Source: Stieleria varia (GTDB lineage Bacteria > Planctomycetota > Planctomycetia > Pirellulales > Pirellulaceae). From it: a DNA stretch of 64,000 nt. Below are positions 37,154 to 45,633 of this stretch, one piece after another. The notes below the pieces were generated by a model, which was not told where the DNA came from, did not search any database, and saw nothing but the letters and a program-made list of their open reading frames with translations. The position numbers and the translations under genes are program-made. Position 1 is the first letter of the stretch. Every line of letters begins with the position of its first letter. The stretch is taken from positions 310,001-374,000 of the forward strand of contig NZ_CP151726.1 of NCBI RefSeq assembly GCF_038443385.1, in the 5' to 3' direction.

Positions 37154-38728
37154 ATGTCAATTCATTTCGAAAACCTCAACTTGCCCGTCGGCGTCGTATC
37201 TGCCGATGCGATTGAGCAGTTGGATCCGTTCATCCCCAATTCGGCGGTTGAGGATCATCGGGCCAACTCGAACTCCGAAGCAGGACCGGGCCGGCAAGCC
37301 ACACTGCCCCGCAGCTATTGGCAAGTTATCTTCACCGCAGTGCCTCTGATCGTCGCCGACTTCGCGGTCTTGCTGATTTCGACAGTCGCCATGGCGGCGG
37401 TGTTCTGTCTCTGGATGGGAACCAGCCTGCCGCCAACCCTACCCACTCAACTTAGTTGCATCCTGAGCGGCTACTTTCTGTTCGGCGCCATGTTGGGGTT
37501 GTTCCCCGCCACTGGCATCAGCCCCGTCATCGAGCTGCGTCAGTGTGTTCGAGCTGTCGCTGCGTCCTCCGTCCTGATGCTGGTCCTCAACGAAATTTTT
37601 GCAAACGTGACGGCTCCGGAAATCTTTGTGGGTGTTGTCGGCGGCTTGGTGGCCATGGTGGCCGTACCGCTGAACCGCTTGTTTGTTCGCAAGTACCTTG
37701 CCAAGGCGGCTTGGTGGGGTGAACGAGCAGTGATCATCGGAGGAGGCGCCCAGGGTCGCGCGTTGTACCGTTTCTACAATCGTGCCACCGAACGCGGACT
37801 ACGTCCGATCGGTCTGGTCGACGTGGATTCACGCAGCGACTATGAGGAACGATACGAGGACTTGTCGCACCAGCCCTACCTGGGATCGATCCTGAACCTC
37901 AACCGCATCCAAAGAAGACATCGTTTGCGATGGGCCATTGTCGCCCCCGGCGGATGCGAAGCGTTGGACATGAACCAAGTCATGTCACACGCGAGCAATC
38001 TGCCCAACCTACTGATCCTGCCCTCGCAGTTTCTGCTGCCCAGCTTGTGGGCCAGTACCCGTGAATGCGGCGGCGTCATGGGCGTCCACTTGCGAGACCA
38101 TCTGCGCAGCCCGATCGCACGCAGCGTCAAACGTATGATCGATATCGTGATCACGCTGGTCGCCCTGATTTGTTTGCTGCCCGTGTTGCTGGTCATCGTG
38201 GCGTGGGTCAAGCTGAAATCACCCGGACCGGTTTTCTACGGTCATCAGCGTATCGGAAAACGCGGCGCGTCGTTTAAGGCATGGAAATTCCGCACCATGG
38301 TCCAAAATGCAGACGAGGTGCTCGAAGAGTACTTGGAGAACGACCCTGAGGCTCGACAGCAATGGATCGAAGACCAGAAGCTCAAGGACGACCCTCGCAT
38401 CATCTCCGGAATCGGACACTTCCTGCGTAAAACCAGCTTGGATGAATTGCCCCAACTGTGGAACGTTCTCAAAGGCGAAATGAGCCTGGTCGGACCACGG
38501 CCGATCGTGAAATCCGAAGTCGACCGCTATCGCGAGATGTATCCGCTGTATTTGCGAGTCCCGCCAGGGATCACGGGTCTGTGGCAAGTTTCTGGTCGCA
38601 ACGATACCAGCTACGAACAACGCGTCCGTTTGGATAGTTACTACGTTTGCAACTGGTCGATTTGGTTGGACCTGTACATCGTCCTTCGCACCGTGCGTAC
38701 GATCCTGATGCGAGAAGGCGCCTACTAG
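37154..38728 (+). CDS. Undecaprenyl-phosphate sugar phosphotransferase (WbaP/exopolysaccharide glycosyl-1-phosphate transferase)
   Basis: 524 aa from the ATG at 37154; a GTG at 37070 is in frame. Four transmembrane helices come first, then a Rossmann-like CoA-binding region (RAVIIGGGAQGRALYRFYN). After a fifth membrane segment comes the bacterial sugar transferase domain: KRMIDIVITLVALICLLPVLL, SPGPVFYGHQRIGKRGASFKAWKFRTM, LRKTSLDELPQLWNVLKGEMSLVGPRP and PGITGLWQVSGRNDTSYEQRV. It transfers a sugar-1-phosphate from a nucleotide sugar to undecaprenyl phosphate and so starts the repeat unit of the exopolysaccharide. The sulfotransferase follows 43 bp downstream. Confidence 0.94.
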   Translation: MSIHFENLNLPVGVVSADAIEQLDPFIPNSAVEDHRANSNSEAGPGRQATLPRSYWQVIFTAVPLIVADFAVLLISTVAMAAVFCLWMGTSLPPTLPTQLSCILSGYFLFGAMLGLFPATGISPVIELRQCVRAVAASSVLMLVLNEIFANVTAPEIFVGVVGGLVAMVAVPLNRLFVRKYLAKAAWWGERAVIIGGGAQGRALYRFYNRATERGLRPIGLVDVDSRSDYEERYEDLSHQPYLGSILNLNRIQRRHRLRWAIVAPGGCEALDMNQVMSHASNLPNLLILPSQFLLPSLWASTRECGGVMGVHLRDHLRSPIARSVKRMIDIVITLVALICLLPVLLVIVAWVKLKSPGPVFYGHQRIGKRGASFKAWKFRTMVQNADEVLEEYLENDPEARQQWIEDQKLKDDPRIISGIGHFLRKTSLDELPQLWNVLKGEMSLVGPRPIVKSEVDRYREMYPLYLRVPPGITGLWQVSGRNDTSYEQRVRLDSYYVCNWSIWLDLYIVLRTVRTILMREGAY

Positions 38729-38771
38729 GCAATGACCACTAGGCAATGACTTTTCTTTCCTTTTCTGTGTG

Positions 38772-39590
38772 ATGATCCGCGTGACTGATCCTGCCATTCC
38801 GCAAACCAAGTGCATGATCCTGACCAGTCAACGGTCGGGATCCGTGTTCTTGCAAAAGTACTTGCATTCGCATCCAGAGATCTGTTGTCACGGTGAAGTC
38901 CTGTTGGGGCTCGGCGGACCCTGCGGCTGCGAGCCGCCGGCCTTCCTGAATCGGCATCGTCGCGCACGATTGGCATGGGCCTGGGTGTTCAGCGGCGCTG
39001 CGATCTCGCCCAATCGCGTCATCGACCGTACGCTAGATTCCGCACCCGACGCCCGTGCCGTCGCGTTCCGTGGCATGTACAACCAGCTGCAGCGGCAAAG
39101 CATTGTCGAGCACCTACTGAAAATCCCAAACCTCAAGATCATCCACTTGATGCGTGACGACTTGCTGCGCCAGTATGTTTCTCGCAAACAAATGCATCAT
39201 CGATACAACTTGCACGGCAAGGGATCAGCCCACACCAGCAAACCGCTGAAACTCAATGCGATCTCAATCTCACCAGCGGCTGCCATCGCCGAGATGACGA
39301 CGATGGCCCGCAGCCGTGAAACCCTACATAAAGCGTTCGAGAACAACGGCAACGAAATCCTGACGTTGCACTACGAACGTTTGCTGCAGTCGGGCAGCGT
39401 GGAGGATTCGGATCGATCACAGCTCTGCGATTTTCTCGGTGTCAGTGACCAAGAGATGACATCTGATTTGGTCAAAATGAGCAAGGCGCCATTGGAGGAC
39501 TTGGTCGACAACTATGACGAACTCAAATCCGTGCTGCAGGATACTGAGTTCGCCGACTTGCTCGACGCCGAGCAGCCCGTGTTGGCATGA
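38772..39590 (+). CDS. Sulfotransferase (PAPS-dependent, Stf0-like)
   Basis: 272 aa from the ATG at 38772. The 5'-phosphosulfate loop is visible as CMILTSQRSGSVFLQKYLHSHP and the 3'-phosphate motif as LKIIHLMRDDLLRQYVSRKQ. It carries no signal peptide, consistent with cytoplasmic use of PAPS. Lying 43 bp after the sugar transferase gene on the same strand, it probably sulfates a sugar of the repeat unit or a lipid-linked intermediate; that is inferred from position. The C-terminal third is Asp/Glu-rich. Confidence 0.85.
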   Translation: MIRVTDPAIPQTKCMILTSQRSGSVFLQKYLHSHPEICCHGEVLLGLGGPCGCEPPAFLNRHRRARLAWAWVFSGAAISPNRVIDRTLDSAPDARAVAFRGMYNQLQRQSIVEHLLKIPNLKIIHLMRDDLLRQYVSRKQMHHRYNLHGKGSAHTSKPLKLNAISISPAAAIAEMTTMARSRETLHKAFENNGNEILTLHYERLLQSGSVEDSDRSQLCDFLGVSDQEMTSDLVKMSKAPLEDLVDNYDELKSVLQDTEFADLLDAEQPVLA

Positions 39591-39598
39591 TGCACAAG

Positions 39599-39622
39599 GT
39601 ACGTCAGCCTTTCCAGACTGAC
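39599..39622. repeat. Short palindromic intergenic repeat, inverted copy of 26463-26486
   Basis: It starts with GTACGTCAG and ends with GACTGAC, matching the reverse complement of the element after ligA at 21 of 24 positions. It lies 8 bp past the sulfotransferase stop, between convergent genes. Confidence 0.65.
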
Positions 39623-39665
39623 ATGCTCCTCACTACGCCGCGTCATTCCCAACCAGCGCAGCAAC

Positions 39666-41240
39666 TCACTTTTTCGCGTCCTTTACTGGCGCATCCAACG
39701 GGATCAACGGAAAATCATCCGATGGTGTACGAACCTCGGACATCATCTTGGTCATCTTGGCCACCAAATCCGGATGCTCGCTCGCGACATCCTTGGACTC
39801 CGAGATGTCTTCGGCGATGTTGTAGAGTTCCACGGTCAGATTGCCCCGTGTCATGTTTTGACGAACCGCTTTCCAGTCGCCCATTCGCAGCGACTGCTGA
39901 CCGCCGTAACCGGAAAACTCCCGGTACAAATAAGGTCGCTCCGGCTGTTGTTGTCCCAGCAAGGTCGGCAGCAATGAAATCCCGTCGATTCCCTCAGGCA
40001 AGTCGGCCTTCGGATCAACGACCTCCATCAGCGTCGGCATCCAGTCCTCGAATCCACTGACACGATCGCTTGCACTACCAGCGGCGATGCGACCGGGCCA
40101 CTTGGCCAGCGTGGGGACACGAACGCCGCCCTCGTACAGTGAGCCCTTCAAACCGCGTAGTTCTCCAACGCTCTTAAAGAACAAGTAGTCGACCTCTTTG
40201 TCCAAGTGTGTTGTTCCGTTGTCGCTGCTGAACACGACCAAGGTGTTTTCGGTCAGTCCTTGCTTGTCGAGTTCATTCAAAACATTTCCCACATAGCGAT
40301 CCAAACGCGTGATCATCGCCGCGTAAGCCGCACGCGGCGTGAAGTGCGGTGTGTAGCCGTAACCATCGTCGCGAGTGAAGGGCGGATCGTTCCAACCCAA
40401 ATCCCGATAGGGCTGCAACTCTTCGTCCGGAACGTGCAAAGCGACGTGTGGAATCACCGTCGGATAGTACAGAAAAAACGGTTCGCTTTTGTGATCACGA
40501 ATGAACTGCAGCACTTGTGCGTTGATTCGATCCGGCGCGTAATCGGTTCCCTTGAATTCATCATAACTTCGGGGGTCATTCGGGTCGGCGTCTTTGGCCA
40601 ATGATCCGTGACCGGGGATTTCCGGGTCATTGCTCAATGCGATGCGTTGCTCATTGTCCCAAAGGTACGACGGATAGTAGCTATGAGCGTGACGCTGGCA
40701 GTTGTAGCCAAAGAATCGATCGACGCCTTGGTTGAGCGGTCGGCCATCGGTCGCCGGCCCGCCCAAACCCCACTTACCAAAAGCGCCGGTGGCGTAGCCC
40801 GCCCGCTTCATCAACTCGGCAAGCGTGATTTCCGAGTCGGGAATGGGATGCTGTCCCTCGGGTTTTGATTCACGATTGTTTCGTACAAATGCGTGCCCAG
40901 GATGTTTGCCTGTCATCAGCACACAACGCGACGGAGCGCACACCGCGTTGCCGCTGTAGTGCTGAGTCAACCGCATTCCTTCGGCTGCCAATCGATCCAA
41001 GTTCGGCGTCTTGATCAATTCCTGTCCAAACGCCCCCATTTCCCGATACCCCAAATCATCCGCCAGGATAAACACAACATTGGGACGAGCCGCTGATTGG
41101 GCATGGAGCGGTTTGGGAGCAGAACCGAGTAATAGGACCGATAGGACCAAGGCGACGTAGAAGCACCTCGTGGAAAATCTCATCGAGCGTCCGCACTCGC
41201 GAGCAGATGGGTTCGGAGAAGAAAGGGACGTTGGCAACAT
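39666..41240 (-). CDS. Arylsulfatase (formylglycine-type, exported)
   Basis: 524 aa from the ATG at 41240 (GAGAG upstream); an ATG at 41183 (MRFSTRCFYVALVLSVLLLGS) would give a more usual signal peptide. Motifs: VVFILADDLGYREMGAFG (metal ligands), Cys101 in CAPSRCVLMTGKHPGH (formylglycine), and the later segments HVALHVPDEELQPY and VFSSDNGTTHLDK. It is of typical single-domain length. It sits directly beside the exopolysaccharide sulfotransferase, convergent to it. Confidence 0.93.
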   Translation of the reverse strand: MLPTSLSSPNPSARECGRSMRFSTRCFYVALVLSVLLLGSAPKPLHAQSAARPNVVFILADDLGYREMGAFGQELIKTPNLDRLAAEGMRLTQHYSGNAVCAPSRCVLMTGKHPGHAFVRNNRESKPEGQHPIPDSEITLAELMKRAGYATGAFGKWGLGGPATDGRPLNQGVDRFFGYNCQRHAHSYYPSYLWDNEQRIALSNDPEIPGHGSLAKDADPNDPRSYDEFKGTDYAPDRINAQVLQFIRDHKSEPFFLYYPTVIPHVALHVPDEELQPYRDLGWNDPPFTRDDGYGYTPHFTPRAAYAAMITRLDRYVGNVLNELDKQGLTENTLVVFSSDNGTTHLDKEVDYLFFKSVGELRGLKGSLYEGGVRVPTLAKWPGRIAAGSASDRVSGFEDWMPTLMEVVDPKADLPEGIDGISLLPTLLGQQQPERPYLYREFSGYGGQQSLRMGDWKAVRQNMTRGNLTVELYNIAEDISESKDVASEHPDLVAKMTKMMSEVRTPSDDFPLIPLDAPVKDAKK

Positions 41241-41473
41241 GATGTCTCTCTATCGTTAGAAGCAGTGGTTTTCCGGGCTGCGGCGGTATCGCAAAGCTGC
41301 TTCCACACGCTTCCCGCCTTAGTTTCCTCGCTTCAGCCATCGGAGTCAAATCCAGAGCAAGCGAGTCAGATGTAGCTGCCCGCTTTGACATCGGGGGTGC
41401 CGATTGAGATAGAATCCTTTTGAGAGCGATCGAACGCTCCCATCCAAGTCCTTTGGGCCGCAAACGTCGGACA

Positions 41474-42601
41474 ATGTTCACGATTCTACTGGTCGCTGCG
41501 GTTTCCTACACCACATTCTTTGGTCTCGTCGCCGTACCGATCGCGCTGAGCAACCGTCATTGGCTACAGCGACTGGGCCTTTTTGTCGTGGTGTCTATCG
41601 TCTTTGCCCTCGTTCCCCCGGTGCTTGCGGTGAGAAGCGAGGCGGCAATCGGGTTGGCCATTTCGATGCTGTTGCTGTGTCTGGCATTTGTTGTCGAATC
41701 AATGCCTGCAAGAATTACTGCCATCGCGATTGCGACTGCCGTAGCATTTCTTTCGTTTGGGATGGTCCCTTGGAATCGCTTTGAGTCCACGGACTGTGTT
41801 CGGAACCTCACTGCGGTCGGACTTCTCGCACTCCTTTTTGGTACGTTTCGCGTTGTCGGATTTCGTCTCGTTCAGATGACAAAAGTCCGTTGGGAAACGG
41901 AGTTTGAGATTGCGACGGGGCGAGAGATGGATGCTTGGTGCGTTTGGTTTCGAACAAATGATTTCCACAACCTACGTCGGAGTTCACAGATTGCCCTTTT
42001 GCGACAGCAGGGGATTGACTGCACTTGGGACCAGCAACTGATAGACTTGTGTAACCTTTACTGCGGGCTCACACCGATCGAGCGTTTCAAAGAGAATTCA
42101 AAGAAGCTCTTCGCGAAACAGTATCATGAATCTTGGCAAAGATCATTTCGAGAGACGCTGAAAGCGACGCAGTTCAGCATCTTTCAAATGCTGAGTTGGA
42201 CAACTGTTTTGGGTGCATGGTTTGCATTGCTCGCCTCTCACCTTGGTGCAGACGGCTTTCTAACGGCTGACGACATTCTTTTTGGTCTCGTTTCTCTGCT
42301 GATCGTTTTTCCAGTGGTGTCTGGAATGATGTTGGTGGAGTTGTTCGTTCCAACGAAAACCGTCGTTTCTCTGCTTGCCTGGGGAATCCCGATTTTTTGT
42401 GCAATTGTAACTTTGTTAGCGACTTGGTCGTGGCTGGGAAGTTTTGAATCGGTGATCGCCGTCACCATTTCAATCGTGATTTGTTGGGTGATTGCGTTTG
42501 CGGGGAGTTCCCTGGCAAAGGCGAGAAACTGGCGGATTCTGATGTGCGTCAAGAAAGGGGGGGACGAAACCGCAAACCCGAAGATCGCGAACGGACAGTG
42601 A
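41474..42601 (+). CDS. Multi-pass membrane protein, unknown
   Basis: 375 aa from the ATG at 41474; a TTG at 41420 is in frame. Four to five helices lie in the first 130 residues (MFTILLVAAVSYTTFFGLVAVPIALS, LGLFVVVSIVFALVPPVLA, AIAIATAVAFLSFGM). A soluble stretch of about 110 residues follows, then four C-terminal helices. No known family is recognised. The base composition is lower in GC than its neighbours. Confidence 0.65.
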   Translation: MFTILLVAAVSYTTFFGLVAVPIALSNRHWLQRLGLFVVVSIVFALVPPVLAVRSEAAIGLAISMLLLCLAFVVESMPARITAIAIATAVAFLSFGMVPWNRFESTDCVRNLTAVGLLALLFGTFRVVGFRLVQMTKVRWETEFEIATGREMDAWCVWFRTNDFHNLRRSSQIALLRQQGIDCTWDQQLIDLCNLYCGLTPIERFKENSKKLFAKQYHESWQRSFRETLKATQFSIFQMLSWTTVLGAWFALLASHLGADGFLTADDILFGLVSLLIVFPVVSGMMLVELFVPTKTVVSLLAWGIPIFCAIVTLLATWSWLGSFESVIAVTISIVICWVIAFAGSSLAKARNWRILMCVKKGGDETANPKIANGQ

Positions 42602-42682
42602 CGTGGTGTCAGAGAAAGAGATCGCGACTGAGGGTTGAATCGGAATGCAGTGACTGACGCGGCTAATGACTGAGAGTACAGT

Positions 42683-43498
42683 ATGAGGCTTCGGCTCGTG
42701 TTTTCACTGACTCTCATACTGATTTTTCGCGTGGTCCCCATGTCTGTTCGCAGCTTGCTCGCCGGCTTTTGTTGTTTGATCATTTCCTCCGTTGTGTCGG
42801 CGCAGACGAGCGACGCTGTCTCGGACCCTGATCTGGTAGCACCTTATCGTGCGGCGGCAGTGGAGCGTTGGGAAGACGATATCCAAGCGTTGGAGGCGTT
42901 GGACGCGGAGTTGGAACCCAATCCGGATGCCGTTCTCGTGATCGGCAGTAGTTCTGTTCGCCGCTGGTCCACGATCCAGCGTGATCTGGCTCCCTATCGG
43001 CCAATCCGTCGTGGTTACGGGGGTGCCAAGTTCACCGACATGGCCGTCTTTGCGGAGCGTTTGATTTCGCCACACCAGTTTCGCGCGATGCTGATGTTCG
43101 TGGGCAACGGCATCACTGGGGCGGACGACGATCATACACCCGAACAGATCGATAGCCTGGCGCGATCCATCGTTGCCGTCGCCCATCGGCATCAGCCTGA
43201 CGCGGCGGTGTTTCTGATCGAGATCACGCCTTGCGAAAAACGCTTCGCTGCGTGGTCAAAGATCCGTGATGTCAATGCGGTGCTGCGGGAGATCGCGTTG
43301 ACGACTCCGAACACCTACTTCATCCCGACCGCGGGGCTGTATTTGGACTCCCAAGGAAATCCCCGTGCGGAGCTTTTCGTGGAAGACAAGCTCCACTTGA
43401 ACGATGCCGGTTACCGTCAATGGGGACGCTTGATCCGCAGCCGTTTGGATGAGACACTGCGGATGATTGCCGAGGAATCACAGCATCTTGCGCGATAG
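42683..43498 (+). CDS. Exported SGNH/GDSL-type hydrolase
   Basis: 271 aa, ATG at 42683. A signal peptide is followed, after about 55 residues, by SGNH blocks: VLVIGSSSVRRW (block I Ser), RGYGGAKFTDM (block II Gly), LMFVGNGITG (block III, Asn in a GNGI setting rather than GxND) and VEDKLHLNDAGYRQWG (block V Asp-x-x-His). It is probably an esterase of the periplasm or surface; the substrate is unknown and deacetylation of a polysaccharide is one possibility. Confidence 0.83.
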   Translation: MRLRLVFSLTLILIFRVVPMSVRSLLAGFCCLIISSVVSAQTSDAVSDPDLVAPYRAAAVERWEDDIQALEALDAELEPNPDAVLVIGSSSVRRWSTIQRDLAPYRPIRRGYGGAKFTDMAVFAERLISPHQFRAMLMFVGNGITGADDDHTPEQIDSLARSIVAVAHRHQPDAAVFLIEITPCEKRFAAWSKIRDVNAVLREIALTTPNTYFIPTAGLYLDSQGNPRAELFVEDKLHLNDAGYRQWGRLIRSRLDETLRMIAEESQHLAR

Positions 43499-43554
43499 TG
43501 GCGTTCCATCCCAAACAGCTCAACCTATCGAAGCGGATGACGCAATCAAACGCC

Positions 43555-43580
43555 GTGAGCCGCGACGCGTGAGCGGCCGG
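43555..43580. repeat. 26-bp intergenic repeat, further copies at 43898-43923 and 49079-49104
   Basis: The element reads GTGAGCCGCGACGCG... on this strand and is the reverse complement of the copy at 43898-43923 with one mismatch. A more diverged copy lies at 49079-49104. The core is GCCGCTnACGCGTCGC. Confidence 0.8.
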
Positions 43581-43762
43581 TTAATGCACCTAGTAAGCAT
43601 CCATTTCAGTGCGTAACACCCGTGGCCTAACGGGCAGCGGCTCAGGGCGTATGTCACCAAAGAACGTTTAATAGCACAAGCAGGCTAAGCGTGGACTGCT
43701 CAACGTTTGGTGTTGACCTTGTTTTTTCAGTCGATGTTTTCGTTCCATGCATCGCAATCAAA

Positions 43763-43997
43763 GTGAGCCTCAGGCGCTAGCCGTGGGCCGGCACCACAAT
43801 CCGCCTCGGGCCCACGGCTAGTGGCCTGTTGATTTAATCGAAATTGGGAACGCAAGGGTGAGCCGTGGGCCGTAAGGCACCGGGCAATGCGGTAGGCCCG
43901 GCCGCTTACGCGTCGCGGCTCACTAAATCAACAGCCCGCTAGCCGTGGGCCGGCACCACAATCCGCCTCGGGCCCACGGCTAGCGCCTGAGGCTCAC
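43763..43997. repeat. Three-level nested palindrome
   Basis: The outermost arms, 43763-43789 and 43971-43997, are perfect 27-bp inverted repeats. Inside are two identical 45-bp copies (43777-43821 and 43939-43983) of a hairpin with arms CTAGCCGTGGGCC and GGCCCACGGCTAG. An 11-bp pair follows (CTGTTGATTTA at 43826-43836, TAAATCAACAG at 43924-43934) and a central pair GTGAGCCG/CGGCTCAC (43858-43865, 43916-43923). No ORF lies in the 43499-44121 gap. Confidence 0.92.
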
Positions 43998-44121
43998 AGG
44001 GGCCACCAGCTGCGCCGGCAGTAGAGACACAGACTTGCGCGAACCCAAAAAGACACAACCCCATCGTTTTGACAGCCAAGTGTGTTGCGTTGACTATCGT
44101 GAGGCGCGTCAATAATCCGGG

Positions 44122-45288
44122 CTAGGTGGCCACGGGCGTCGAATCGGGGTGCGATTCACCTTTGCGATTTTCTCTCGTGGTTGCGCGGCGGAACAAGTTG
44201 ATGATTTCGCCCGTCAAGCTGCTTGCGGTCGTCTTGTGATACGGTGACTCCGGCGGCAGACCAGCGGCCAGTCGACGGTGGGCTTCCGGCATGCTGTGGT
44301 AAGGAAGCCTGGGGAACAAATGGTGCAGGGCGTGGTAACGCGTGCCGATCGGCCCCCAAAGTTCGGTGATCCAAGCGTGGTTGGGGTAGTTGACCGAGTC
44401 GAGCAACTGTTCTTCGAATGACATCTCGCCGCCTTGATTCATCCAGCGGTGGGCACCGAGTGTGCGGATTTCATTCAACGTCAAAATCCCCACTCCTAAC
44501 GCGTACGCGACGATCCAAAAAGGATTGAAGAAAACGCCTTTCATGATCAGGTGCCCGAAAATCAGCCCCATGCCGACCACGAAGCAACCGATTTCTTGTA
44601 GCACGACGATCCGCATCAGCTTGGGCGATCCGTCGGTGCGTTCATAAAAGGGATCCACGACCATGGTTGACGCATGCCGGTGCACGTATTGGCGGGCACC
44701 CGGGATCAACCAGCAGATGGGGCTGAGAACGACGAATCGAAAGATGCCGAGAAAGGGAATCACCAAGGCTTGCAGGATAAAACCGACGATGAGCCAAGGG
44801 CTGCGATGGCTCAGTTCCAAGTACTCGCCATCGTGATCGGTCCCGTAATGTTTTCGCCGATGATGGTCGACGTGTGGGTAGTAGAGAAATGACGGGATAA
44901 AGAACGGGATGCCGCAAAGCAGGTTCCATGCGATGCGGAAACCTTTGAAACCGTCTCGTGGTAAATGAACCAGCTCGTGAATGAACATCACTGCACGCAT
45001 GCAAGCGATGACCGCCAAGATGTAGGCAACCGGCAACGCGATCCACACCCAGGACTCGCCCCAGCGTTCGTCGACCATTGCTCTCATTGCGAACAGCATG
45101 GCGTGGGCGACGACGATCGTGACCAGAAAGTCGGTCCAGTAAATGAGCGGGTTCGGCTTGCTCAGGTCGCCGATCAACGTTCGGGCTTGGGCAAACGAAA
45201 ATTCAGTGCGCGCGGAGACCTTGGGCGGATGCGGCTGATCGCTGGTTTCGTCGTTCTGCGGTAAATCCGGTGTGGGTGCCTGTGACAT
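44122..45288 (-). CDS. Fatty acid desaturase family membrane protein
   Basis: 388 aa, ATG at 45288. The three histidine boxes of the di-iron desaturase/hydroxylase family are visible: FIHELVHLPR, YYPHVDHHRRKHYG and YHALHHLFPRLPYHSMPEAHRRL, spread among about four to six transmembrane helices (VVAHAMLFAMRAMV, VAYILAVIACMRAVMF, PWLIVGFILQALVIPFLGIF). The family introduces double bonds or hydroxyl groups into acyl or related chains. The substrate is not told by the sequence. Confidence 0.9.
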   Translation of the reverse strand: MSQAPTPDLPQNDETSDQPHPPKVSARTEFSFAQARTLIGDLSKPNPLIYWTDFLVTIVVAHAMLFAMRAMVDERWGESWVWIALPVAYILAVIACMRAVMFIHELVHLPRDGFKGFRIAWNLLCGIPFFIPSFLYYPHVDHHRRKHYGTDHDGEYLELSHRSPWLIVGFILQALVIPFLGIFRFVVLSPICWLIPGARQYVHRHASTMVVDPFYERTDGSPKLMRIVVLQEIGCFVVGMGLIFGHLIMKGVFFNPFWIVAYALGVGILTLNEIRTLGAHRWMNQGGEMSFEEQLLDSVNYPNHAWITELWGPIGTRYHALHHLFPRLPYHSMPEAHRRLAAGLPPESPYHKTTASSLTGEIINLFRRATTRENRKGESHPDSTPVAT

Positions 45289-45633
45289 GGTTGCAATAAC
45301 GATGTGGTAAACCGGGAGCTGGTGAACTGAGACCGCTCATTGCCGAGATCGGATGGCTCGAACTCAGATGACCCGACATCAGTTCGTTCGTCATCTGCTG
45401 GATTTATCGGCTATCCAATGCAATCGGATGATCATTCATCTCGATCTTGGTCACTTGGTGGTTCATCCACAACCCGAAAAACGAAAATGAACAAGTCTCC
45501 TGGATTGTCATACCTTACCAGGGCAGCCCGTAGTGACAAACAAAACTCGGAGTTGTCATAATGTCGCATTCTGGTCGATCTCCGCCCGCTTTTTTCCCAT
45601 CACCTCCTCTCACGGACCCCCGCCATCGACTCA
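45289..45633. promoter_or_regulatory. Divergent intergenic region between desaturase and flavoprotein genes
   Basis: 345 bp between two divergent genes, so both promoters should lie here. No gene and no shared repeat were found. A short imperfect palindrome CTGG-attgtcatacctta-CCAG lies near 45501-45522. Confidence 0.4.
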
